Shown here in pieces: positions 15,129 to 22,714 of a stretch of 23,497 bases of DNA. Numbering within the stretch: position 1 is the first letter of the stretch; each line of letters opens with the position of its first letter. Below the pieces are notes generated by a model. That model did no database searches. It saw nothing but the letters and a program-made list of their open reading frames with translations, and had not been told where the DNA came from. The translations under genes and the position numbers were made by a program. This stretch comes from UBA9732 sp963606545 (GTDB lineage Bacteria; Spirochaetota; Spirochaetia; Sphaerochaetales; Sphaerochaetaceae): assembly GCA_963606545.1 (NCBI GenBank), contig CAVCYP010000026.1, forward strand, positions 1-23,497, in the 5' to 3' direction.

Positions 15129-16736
15129 TTAAAGTCTGGAAAAAATTAGAGTTCCCTTCTTTCTTAGCCACAGGGCAAGCACAAGACAAAGAATGCAGGT
15201 TACAACTGTGCAAATAGAAAGATAAAGAAAATCTTCAACAAAGCTGCTAAGTGCAAAATACAGGCCAATGATTATACCCAGGTAAATCCAAGCCCCAAAG
15301 ACGGAGGCCATGACGCCAAAACTTTGCTTGATTGGAACAAGTTCATTAGTCCAGGTAAGATTTGGCGTCTTCAAGCCCAAAAACAAGCCCCAAAATGCCA
15401 TCAGAAGCACAAAGCTAAGGACAAAAAGCAGGCCCAATATTAGTTGTATAACGCTTAGCTTCAGAGAAAAAGTTAGCGTAATAACGCACAAGGTAGCAGG
15501 GATTGCAGTAGGCAAAAGATGCACAGCAAGCTTAGCCTTCAAGACGTCCCAACTGTCAAGTGGCAGAGTCTGCAACACCCATAAGTTCTTTCCTTCAAGA
15601 GAAATAGAAGGTTCAATGATATCGTTCATGCCGGCCACTAGGCAGATTACAAAAAGTCCCATTGAATAAACAGAAACAGAGGGAAGATAAAACTCTGTGG
15701 CAAGTAACTGGAGAATATCGGATTTGATGGCTAGCGTGATGCAGAGAACAAGTAGAAAAAGCGACCCCAAAGCGCAATTAAGCATGTAGCCGGCACTGGA
15801 GGTCAGGCGAGCAAGTTCTTTGGCAAACAAAGCGCCACGTACACTGCGAGCGCGTAAGGCCAGTTGCGTTGAGCCCGATTTCTTCTTGCTTGCGCCAGAA
15901 GAACTACTTCCCGTTGCCACGCGCAAAAAACTTCGCTGGAGCAAAAGCCAAGTTAGGCCAAACAAGGCGCCAATTGCAGCTAGCCAGCAAAGCGTTGCAA
16001 CCCCAGAGCCTTCTGCAATGCGTCCAAAAGTGTACACAATATAGGCACTACCTTTGATGCGCTGTCCGTAAACCAATGCATTCTCTATGAGGTTGTTAAT
16101 TACTGTCTGTGCCTTAAAATAGCAAAAATAATACAAACCTATACCCACAAGCGACACAAACACGGTAATGAAACTTTTGTTTTTTAGCTTTTGACTGATT
16201 CTTGCAACAACCCACCCTAGCAAGCAAGACAATATCAGCACCACAATGGATATAATAAATATATAGAATAGTCCACAAATCAAAGCTTTGAAGGTAAAGC
16301 CTGCAATGCACAAATAGACAATAACTGATGTCAAAGCCACTATTCCGGAGTACATCAGTCCCATCAGGTACACCCCAAGAAGTCTTGAGGCCATGATAGC
16401 AGAAACTGGAATTGGAAGGGAGAATAACATATCGTTGTCTTTTGCCAAGTACAAACCTGAATACGTGTTAAAGACACTTCCAAACGCGCCTAGGGCTATG
16501 GCAATTAGACCCATAATGTCAAAGTACATCCAGCCTAACTCTAATGCACAAAATGGTTTAGCAATCAGGTAGGCGACAAATCCAAATACGCCGCCAAAGA
16601 TTACAACCAAAAGAAGAGCAAATAACACAATATACATTATTGTGGTGGCTTTAGATCTTTTTGTGTTCTTTTTTTGGTTATAAAAGTAGGTGCGGAACAT
16701 CTCCATCATCTGCTTTTTGAGAAGAATCTTGACCAT
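15129..16736 (-). CDS. ABC transporter permease (ABC-2-like exporter subunit)
   Basis: The 535-residue product is an integral membrane protein with about a dozen hydrophobic segments, the first at about 33-60. A soluble stretch near 270-300 (SSSSGASKKKSGSTQ) sits between two membrane halves, so the fold may be a duplication of a six-helix unit. It forms a transporter with the ATPase encoded immediately upstream; their stop and start codons share one base (TAATG). The pairing of one ATPase with one large permease fits export systems for lipids, peptides or drugs, but the substrate cannot be predicted. I recognise no named subfamily. No clear terminator follows the gene, so some read-through into the lipoprotein gene is possible. 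Confidence 0.85.
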   Translation of the reverse strand: MVKILLKKQMMEMFRTYFYNQKKNTKRSKATTIMYIVLFALLLVVIFGGVFGFVAYLIAKPFCALELGWMYFDIMGLIAIALGAFGSVFNTYSGLYLAKDNDMLFSLPIPVSAIMASRLLGVYLMGLMYSGIVALTSVIVYLCIAGFTFKALICGLFYIFIISIVVLILSCLLGWVVARISQKLKNKSFITVFVSLVGIGLYYFCYFKAQTVINNLIENALVYGQRIKGSAYIVYTFGRIAEGSGVATLCWLAAIGALFGLTWLLLQRSFLRVATGSSSSGASKKKSGSTQLALRARSVRGALFAKELARLTSSAGYMLNCALGSLFLLVLCITLAIKSDILQLLATEFYLPSVSVYSMGLFVICLVAGMNDIIEPSISLEGKNLWVLQTLPLDSWDVLKAKLAVHLLPTAIPATLCVITLTFSLKLSVIQLILGLLFVLSFVLLMAFWGLFLGLKTPNLTWTNELVPIKQSFGVMASVFGAWIYLGIIIGLYFALSSFVEDFLYLSICTVVTCILCLVLALWLRKKGTLIFSRL

Positions 16737-17509
16737 TAAGCGTTCTCCTCAGGCTCAAGATTAGCGGGCTCAAGGTTAGCGGGCGCAGTATTAGCGGGCG
16801 CATTCTCATCCACCAGTTCAAGGAACACCTCTTCAAGACTATCGTCCCCCTTAACCTCTTCCATTGTGCCACAACGAATCAACTTGCCACTTTTAATAAT
16901 GGCAACCTTATCACACAGCTTCTCAGCAACTTCCAAAACGTGGGTGGAAAAGAAAATAGCTCCACCATCATCACAGAAACGACGCATCATTTCTTTAAGA
17001 ATATGGGAGGCCTTGGGATCCAAACCAACAAACGGCTCATCCATAATAATAAGCCTAGGCTGATGCATCCAAGCACCAATTATAGCCAGCTTCTGCTTCA
17101 TGCCATGCGAATAAGCAGCAATTGGCTTGTCCAAATCCTCATCAAGCTCAAACAAATTAGCGTAATTTGTGATGCGCTCCAGCCTTACCTGAACAGGAAC
17201 CTGGAAAATATCGGCTATAAAATTGAGGTACTTAAGGCCCGTCATGAATTCGTAGAGATCTGGGTTGTCTGGGATGTAGGCTAAACGCTTTTTGCAGTCC
17301 AGTGCGTGCGTTTTCACGTCAAGGCCGTCAATAAGAATCTGCCCCGCGTCAAAACTCAAGATGCCCGCTACAGCTTTAAGGGTAGTAGTTTTGCCAGCGC
17401 CATTATGGCCAATAAAGCCAAAAATCTCGCCCGGCGCAATATGCAGGCTCAAATCATCCACCGCCCTCTTCTGTCCATACGTCTTTGTCAAATTCTTAAT
17501 TGAAAGCAT
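16736..17509 (-). CDS. ABC transporter ATP-binding protein
   Basis: This is the cytoplasmic ATPase of the transporter. The 257-residue protein contains Walker A GHNGAGKTT (34-42), the signature motif YSHGMKQK (133-140; the usual LSGGQ is modified to SHGMKQ), Walker B LIIMDEP (153-159) and the switch His190. The modified signature is typical of ABC-2 and antibiotic-type exporter ATPases. The C-terminal 20 residues form a five-residue repeat (APANT, APANL, EPANL, EPEEN) encoded by a 15-base tandem repeat; this tail is outside the conserved ATPase core. GGAGGG precedes the ATG. Its promoter lies in the gap upstream, and it is translationally coupled to the permease. Confidence 0.95.
   Translation of the reverse strand: MLSIKNLTKTYGQKRAVDDLSLHIAPGEIFGFIGHNGAGKTTTLKAVAGILSFDAGQILIDGLDVKTHALDCKKRLAYIPDNPDLYEFMTGLKYLNFIADIFQVPVQVRLERITNYANLFELDEDLDKPIAAYSHGMKQKLAIIGAWMHQPRLIIMDEPFVGLDPKASHILKEMMRRFCDDGGAIFFSTHVLEVAEKLCDKVAIIKSGKLIRCGTMEEVKGDDSLEEVFLELVDENAPANTAPANLEPANLEPEENA
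16752..16796. repeat. 15-base tandem repeat at the 3' end of the ABC ATPase gene
   Basis: Three units of about GGCTCAAGRTTAGCG follow one another and a degenerate fourth begins at 16797. The period is a multiple of three, so copy-number change would only lengthen or shorten the protein tail in five-residue steps. Confidence 0.8.
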
Positions 17510-17590
17510 AAACCCTCCACAGCGTGCGCCAACTCAAAGTCCCTTCTTCTCAGCCCGCCTAGCCAATTCCAGACTCTGGCCCAACAGCCC

Positions 17591-17619
17591 TTTATAGCCC
17601 AAATGTACACCTATGTCCA
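17591..17619 (-). promoter_or_regulatory. Sigma-70 promoter for the ABC transporter genes
   Basis: On the minus strand TGGACA (17619-17614) and TATAAA (17596-17591) are separated by exactly 17 bases, each one mismatch from consensus. Transcription would start near 17584, about 75 bases before the ATPase ATG. The remaining intergenic sequence (17510-17674) shows no clear terminator for the fimbrial operon upstream. Confidence 0.65.
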
Positions 17620-17674
17620 CTTTTCTAGTCCGATGTTTACTCAAATTTTACCCACAACAGAGCACGCAGCCCTA

Positions 17675-17956
17675 TTAGAGCACTAGAATTTGTGGAAAGT
17701 TGCCACTTGCAATGTGGGCCTCCAACAATGGGCGCAAGAGCTCTGCAATAGGAGCGCTAAGAATAAGTGCTCCTAGGTTTTCTAGCTCAAGTGCTTTTTC
17801 AAAAGCTGCCTGAGCTAAAAGCTGCGTCTGGTCTTGAAATTGAACCTGTGAAGGCTCTTCAACTTGCTTCAAGGATGGAGAAACCACAGTACCTTCAATG
17901 CCAAAAACAGAAAAGCCTTTGACTGTAATTTCATCTGCTATAACGTAATATTTCAT
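17675..17956 (-). CDS. Small protein resembling V-type ATPase subunit F
   Basis: The 93-residue product matches the pattern of V/A-type ATP synthase subunit F. An N-terminal strand MKYYVIADEITVKGFSVFGIEG (1-22) resembles the family's VIGDEDTVLGFxLxGxxG. A helix of Ala/Glu/Leu (about 47-60), LGALILSAPIAELLRP (61-76) and a C-terminal FPQILVL also fit. In V-ATPases this subunit sits on the central stalk and regulates rotation. No other V-ATPase subunit is encoded nearby. The ATG follows the usher stop codon without a gap (TAAATG), so the gene is almost certainly co-translated with the fimbrial operon. It may be a stray paralogue or a protein reused for fimbrial biogenesis; I cannot decide between these. 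It has no signal peptide, so it is cytoplasmic. Confidence 0.6.
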   Translation of the reverse strand: MKYYVIADEITVKGFSVFGIEGTVVSPSLKQVEEPSQVQFQDQTQLLAQAAFEKALELENLGALILSAPIAELLRPLLEAHIASGNFPQILVL

Positions 17957-20900
17957 TTAAGGTGCAGCTTCAAGGGTTTGGACAACAGTGGAATCAGAAG
18001 AATTCTCAGAGTTATCTTCCTCTGAACCATACAGAAGGTCCCAGAAATCGTCCAAGAGCATGATTTGATCTGGTTCAAGGGTGATAGAACCAGCGTAGGA
18101 GCCATCATAGGAGCTGATATCATATTTGGCGGAGTCAGAAGCACCAGAGTCAGAAGTGCCGTCACCAGCACCCTCAGCGGAAGCCCAGTTATCCCAATCA
18201 GAGTCAAAATCCTCAACATAGGCAAGGTCTTCTGAGAAGGTATAGTCTTTGTACAAAATAAGTTGCGTAGCAAGCTCGTCTGAGGTTTCCATCAGGGAAG
18301 GCACATCAAAGAAGACCGCGTACCAGAGATCGTTTACACTGATATCGAACATGTAGGTACCAGGAAGGAGAGCGTCAATGATGAATCGGCCTTCCTCGTC
18401 TGTGAACATGTAGCTATCTTCCAGCAAGGTGCGGGAGACCACACTGACGCCGTCTTCAGCCAATTCCACGCGGTAGACAGGCGATGACGCAGAGTCAACT
18501 GGAGAACCATCGGGGTAAAGGAGGACGGCGGTGGCGGACATGGATTCCTCACGAGAAATCTTGGCCACGTAGCCCTGTGCGGCGTTTGGTTTAGCGGTGA
18601 ACATGAAGGATTCAGAGCCAGCGTAAACAATGATGCTGTTAGAGTTGTACAGCTTTAGGCCACTGTAGTAGCCGGCGCCAAACGTCTTGGTAAGCGAGGT
18701 GACGGATGAGCTCATGGCGGCCGATACGGAGAGGTCAGCCTTCTTCAAGGCACCCTGAGGCGCTACCATGACAAAGGCGCCACCCACGCCCTTAGCCAGC
18801 GCAAAGTAGCCATCTGCAAATGCAAACGCAGTAGAGATATAGCCAGAATAAGTAAGCGACTGGTACTTGTTAGCCGCCTGAACCCGCAGCGAATAGTTAG
18901 CCCAGTTGCCCTTATGCGACCACGAAGCAGCAATAGTATGGTTAAGCAAATCATCGAACTTAATGTTAGAAATGCCCATGCTATAACTATTTGTACCCTG
19001 CGAGAAGCCCATAGAAAGGCTAGACGTGACGCCCGCAGCACGCACACTACTTGACGAGCTCACACTCACCTTGCCTATTGACGTGCTGAAGCCCACCACC
19101 GCACTGAACTTGAAATCGCTATCCATACTTGTAGAAACCGATAACGATGACTTGTTTCCAAGTGGCATATCCAACGACAGCGAACCAGTAACGGCAAACT
19201 TCTTTTCAGAAGTCTTGGACCTTGAGCTCTCTTCCTGCGCATTGAAGTTATACTTCAGGTTAACCGATGCTCCCACGCTCAAGCTCAAAACCTTAAACGA
19301 ATAACCGGTACTCAAAGAGACAGCCCGCTTACTGGAGTTAGAAGTATAGGTCATTGAAAGGCTCAAAGGCTTCAAAATTTGTTTAACAAAGCTCTGCGAA
19401 TAAGAGAAGCTAAAGTCCAGGTTACTCAGACCTGCATTACCAGTTGAAGTCTTACCAACGGTGAAGCTTCCACCCAGTCTAAAGCGTGACGTACCAATAC
19501 CAGTAGCAAGGGTTCCATTTACGCTGTAACTTCCGTTAATAGAATAAATTCCATAGCTCTGCTTCTGTGCAACAATTGAAAGGTTATTACTTTGAGTATA
19601 GTTATCAAACAAACCAAGCGACTGTTCCCAATAGATACTGAAGTCAGAGAAGATGAACGTATTCTGCATTGCATCAAACTTCTTGGTTCTTGGGTTATAA
19701 CTTGGAATAGTAGGAATAACAAAGCCCTTCTTATCCACATCTGGATCTGCAGCATTTACAGTAGACTTGACCCTTGGAATTGAAACGCCAAAGCGCCAGA
19801 GGCTGTCGCCCTTTCCTAAGAGACTAGAGTCATAGTCAGTTCTAAACGTCAAAGTCTGATCCCGGCTGGTGTCATCCCCCATGGCAACTGGATGAACCTT
19901 GATGACAATATCGTTTCCGCCCTGGTCAAGAACAAAGTCCTTGATTCTGTACTTACCCATTGCAAGAGTACGGTTAACTACGGACTTTTCGTTAACAAAG
20001 ACTTCAACTTGAGAGTCTTCCTCCAGCTCAAGGACCTTTGAATACTGGTTTCCAAGAGCACTGTCGTTACCGTAGCTGTAGCTCTTTTCAATCATAAAGC
20101 CAAATGGAGTTCCACTTGCAAAACCAGAGTACCCAACATCTCCAAACGACACTCGCAGACTCAAGTCTGGATAGTCCATATAGCCATAGATGTTACCAAC
20201 CGAGTACGAAAGCCCCGTAGAATTTGAATAGTAAAGACTAAACGGAACACTAAAAACAATATCCAAGAACGATATCTGGTTAGAGAAACTTACGCCAGTA
20301 CTAAGCTCAAGTTTTCCAGTTTTGGTGTTCTGATAACCATTTAAGGAAATACCAACATTGCTCTGAGCTGAAATAAGAGCAGGCTCAAGAACGGTTGCAC
20401 CACTCATGCTGTAGTCAACACTGGTAGTATCTGACCTTCCACTTATAGAAATGTTCCTAATTGGCATCTGAGAACTGTTGAAATCCAAATACAAATACAA
20501 ATTAAGAGTATCAAAGCTGGAACTTTCTGACATGGAAGAAATATATTCTAACGAATAATACTCATCCTCTAAAGCAAAGAACTGAGCATAATACTCATCC
20601 GTTAGCAGACCAGAAAGAAGATTTTCAAGCTCACTCTTAACAAAGTACGTGACACCTTCCATCTGCTCAACAGAAATGCTACCGGTATTATCATTATTTA
20701 CAAAAAGAACGCCGTAATAAGAACCATCTTCAAGTTCAAGCTCAGCATCACTGAAGACAAACTCATCCCAGTTAATCTCTTCCTCAACATATTCATCAGA
20801 ATTGCCGTCATAGAACTCAGTTACATACGGATAATCAAGTTCAGGCACTTCAGGAATTGAGATTTCTTGTGATTCTGGAGTTTCTTCTTCAGTCTCAGGC

Positions 20901-21229
20901 TGCGGTTCTACTGGCTGTTGTTCCGGCTGCTCTGGCTGAACTTCTGATTCAGGCTCCTGCTCTACTTCAACTGGAATTTCTACTTCAGGTGCTTGAGTAG
21001 TCTCCGCAGGAATTTCTGATTCTAACTCTGGTTCTAATTCTGGCTCTACCTCTGGTTCTAACTCAGGAATAACTTCCACTGTTGGAACTTCTTCAAGCTC
21101 TTCTATAGTTTCTTCTTCAATTGGCGCTGGCTCAAGACTACACTGATGAAAGAGTATGATACAACATAAGATTATAAAGAAGAGAAGAATAACGGTAAGA
21201 ATACTTTTACAAACTTCTTTAACCTTCAT
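17957..21229 (-). CDS. Outer-membrane fimbrial usher (PapC/FimD-like, alternate type)
   Basis: The usher is the outer-membrane channel that receives chaperone-subunit complexes and assembles the fimbria. The 1090-residue product is much longer than the usual 800-850. A hydrophobic segment (10-27) with no clear cleavage site is followed by an acidic Pro/Glu-rich linker (about 33-130) and an N-terminal periplasmic-like domain (about 135-270). The barrel's first part follows, then a plug-like domain (about 400-465) with SQVEVFVNEKSV, GKYRIKDFVL and GGNDIVIKV, close to the usher pattern VEVxVNGxxV...YxLxDLPL..G.N.VxV. The second barrel part (about 470-830) is strongly Ser/Thr-rich with alternating strands. 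A C-terminal domain (about 880-970) has a carboxypeptidase-regulatory-like fold (TDEEGRFIIDALLPGTYMFD), and an acidic tail of 110 residues ends the protein. ATG 21229 follows AGGATGG; the TTG 21 bases further upstream is less likely. No lipobox fits the Cys at 30. Confidence 0.82.
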   Translation of the reverse strand: MKVKEVCKSILTVILLFFIILCCIILFHQCSLEPAPIEEETIEELEEVPTVEVIPELEPEVEPELEPELESEIPAETTQAPEVEIPVEVEQEPESEVQPEQPEQQPVEPQPETEEETPESQEISIPEVPELDYPYVTEFYDGNSDEYVEEEINWDEFVFSDAELELEDGSYYGVLFVNNDNTGSISVEQMEGVTYFVKSELENLLSGLLTDEYYAQFFALEDEYYSLEYISSMSESSSFDTLNLYLYLDFNSSQMPIRNISISGRSDTTSVDYSMSGATVLEPALISAQSNVGISLNGYQNTKTGKLELSTGVSFSNQISFLDIVFSVPFSLYYSNSTGLSYSVGNIYGYMDYPDLSLRVSFGDVGYSGFASGTPFGFMIEKSYSYGNDSALGNQYSKVLELEEDSQVEVFVNEKSVVNRTLAMGKYRIKDFVLDQGGNDIVIKVHPVAMGDDTSRDQTLTFRTDYDSSLLGKGDSLWRFGVSIPRVKSTVNAADPDVDKKGFVIPTIPSYNPRTKKFDAMQNTFIFSDFSIYWEQSLGLFDNYTQSNNLSIVAQKQSYGIYSINGSYSVNGTLATGIGTSRFRLGGSFTVGKTSTGNAGLSNLDFSFSYSQSFVKQILKPLSLSMTYTSNSSKRAVSLSTGYSFKVLSLSVGASVNLKYNFNAQEESSRSKTSEKKFAVTGSLSLDMPLGNKSSLSVSTSMDSDFKFSAVVGFSTSIGKVSVSSSSSVRAAGVTSSLSMGFSQGTNSYSMGISNIKFDDLLNHTIAASWSHKGNWANYSLRVQAANKYQSLTYSGYISTAFAFADGYFALAKGVGGAFVMVAPQGALKKADLSVSAAMSSSVTSLTKTFGAGYYSGLKLYNSNSIIVYAGSESFMFTAKPNAAQGYVAKISREESMSATAVLLYPDGSPVDSASSPVYRVELAEDGVSVVSRTLLEDSYMFTDEEGRFIIDALLPGTYMFDISVNDLWYAVFFDVPSLMETSDELATQLILYKDYTFSEDLAYVEDFDSDWDNWASAEGAGDGTSDSGASDSAKYDISSYDGSYAGSITLEPDQIMLLDDFWDLLYGSEEDNSENSSDSTVVQTLEAAP

Positions 21230-21290
21230 GCCAAAACAACCATCCTGCAACTGATGAGAGAAACTAAAATTAAAGAACTAGAGAACTAAA

Positions 21291-22046
21291 TTATTCCTCA
21301 AAGCTCAACGAACCAGTGTATTCACCGTCAGTAGTGAATTCTAGTCCTTCTGGCCAAGCAAGAGACTTTGTAATTGTCTTCTTTGCAAGAATATTTGAAC
21401 CATAAATACCAAGAAGCTGGTCACTTGTCTCAAGTTTAACTGTATTTCCACTTGGATCTGTTACATCAAGCACCAAACCATTAAGTAACTTATGCACGTT
21501 ACCCTTATTTCTGATGGTGACATCAAGGTATCTATTTCCTTCTTCATCCTCTCTAGCAACTACGCTCTCCAACTCAACGTTTTCAACCGTCTTAGAAGGC
21601 GAAACATAAAGGCTGGTCACGTAAACATAAAGGAAATTAAACATTGTTGTAGACTCTTCTTCCTTACCCTTTGAGTAAGAAACCTGTTCAGCAATAAGTC
21701 TGTAGGCTTTTTCTGTAGTAACAGTAGAAGAACCTCTGTACTTAACTCTAATAACGTAGGAGGAATTTGCCTTAACAATGACCTGAGAAGCTGAAAGCTG
21801 GAATTCATTAGAGGATTTTTCTCTAACCTCATTACCATACTCATCCTGGCTTCTTGTCATAACTGAAAGCTTAACGGCAATGTCTTCATCAGAGTCGTTA
21901 ACTATAGTATAAGTCTTCTGAGCATTAGCACCAGAAGATTCAAAGGTTTGCTCCATTGGAGAAAACTGAAATGCGAAAACACTGCAAACCGTTAAAACCA
22001 TTAAAATGGCTACAAAAGATACTCTTTTCATCATACTCAACATCAT
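21291..22046 (-). CDS. Periplasmic fimbrial chaperone (PapD-like)
   Basis: PapD-like chaperones hold fimbrial subunits in the periplasm by donor-strand complementation until the usher takes them. The 251-residue product has a signal peptide ending near CSVFA (21-25) and a mature start FQFSPMEQTF. An immunoglobulin-like first domain follows: TYTIVNDSDEDIAVKLSV (45-62), then the hydrophobic YVIRVKYRG (97-105) and TEKAYRLIAEQV (111-122), with basic residues where the subunit's C-terminus is usually bound. The second domain contains VTIRNKGNVHKLLNGLVL (176-193), typical of the family. Two start pairs are possible (22046/22043 or 22034/22031); no good ribosome binding site distinguishes them. The gene begins 3 bases after the upstream subunit gene, so translational coupling is likely. 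The usher gene follows after 61 bases. Confidence 0.85.
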   Translation of the reverse strand: MMLSMMKRVSFVAILMVLTVCSVFAFQFSPMEQTFESSGANAQKTYTIVNDSDEDIAVKLSVMTRSQDEYGNEVREKSSNEFQLSASQVIVKANSSYVIRVKYRGSSTVTTEKAYRLIAEQVSYSKGKEEESTTMFNFLYVYVTSLYVSPSKTVENVELESVVAREDEEGNRYLDVTIRNKGNVHKLLNGLVLDVTDPSGNTVKLETSDQLLGIYGSNILAKKTITKSLAWPEGLEFTTDGEYTGSLSFEE

Positions 22047-22049
22047 AGT

Positions 22050-22679
22050 TTATTCTGTGGAAACCGTCAATGTGACATCTCCAGAATATATATCAGCAAG
22101 GAGCTCAGAATTCTGCTCCCATAAGAAATCCCAGTGAGCAAGATCAATCTTCTCTCGTCCCACCAAAATTGTTTCACCATTGAAAGTTACATCAATACAA
22201 ACAAGGTTATCCTTGGTATTATCTTCATTTAGGCCAGCAACAACCTTGCTGCCATAAGTCTCAGACTTAACGTCAGACGTAAACCCCTTATCTTCATTCT
22301 GGTTCAGGATAGGCTCATTAGTTCCCCTAGTCCCAGCCGAATTTTTCAAACTAGAACCGGTAACAAACAAATGATACGTCTTAGAAGCATCCGGTGAGAT
22401 AGCAGATTTATTAGTCAAATTGCCCGTAGCCCCAAGCTTAACATAGAACGTCAAGCTCAAATCTTCCTGGGTAATATCAGCATTAACAGAGCTCTCCGCT
22501 CCACTTGCTGACCCAAGAACATCCCCCTGAGACAAATAAAAAACAGGCTCACTCGCTTCAATAGAAACGATGAACCTGATTGTAGCACCGCTTCCAAACG
22601 CGCTATCGAGCTCGGTAGCAAAACCAAACCCGATAGTCATTAGTAGTAGTACTGATAGCATAAGCCAGAATTTTCTCAT
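22050..22679 (-). CDS. Fimbrial subunit-like exported protein (minor pilin or adaptor candidate)
   Basis: The 209-residue product has a signal peptide (about 1-21, MRKFWLMLSVLLLMTIGFGFA) and is otherwise predicted to be beta-rich and Ser/Thr/Asn-rich. Its C-terminus, IYSGDVTLTVSTE, has the alternating pattern of the last strand of a chaperone-usher pilin, the strand recognised by the chaperone. The sequence LTFYVKLGATGNLTNKSA in the middle could be another strand. I see no clear family match. Its place between a second pilin-like gene and the chaperone supports a role as a fimbrial subunit or tip adaptor. The ATG is 35 bases after the upstream stop, with GAG six bases before it. Confidence 0.65.
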   Translation of the reverse strand: MRKFWLMLSVLLLMTIGFGFATELDSAFGSGATIRFIVSIEASEPVFYLSQGDVLGSASGAESSVNADITQEDLSLTFYVKLGATGNLTNKSAISPDASKTYHLFVTGSSLKNSAGTRGTNEPILNQNEDKGFTSDVKSETYGSKVVAGLNEDNTKDNLVCIDVTFNGETILVGREKIDLAHWDFLWEQNSELLADIYSGDVTLTVSTE

Positions 22680-22714
22680 TTTAGCTCAAGCCTTTTTATT
22701 AATATTTTCTTTGA

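Noticed and set aside
16752..16796. CRISPR array
   Set aside because: The units are contiguous 15-base repeats without spacers and are part of a coding sequence. No other regularly spaced repeats were seen in the window.
21135..21165. Lipoprotein signal in the usher (Cys at residue 30)
   Set aside because: The residues before the Cys (FHQ) do not fit a lipobox, and the charged linker follows directly.
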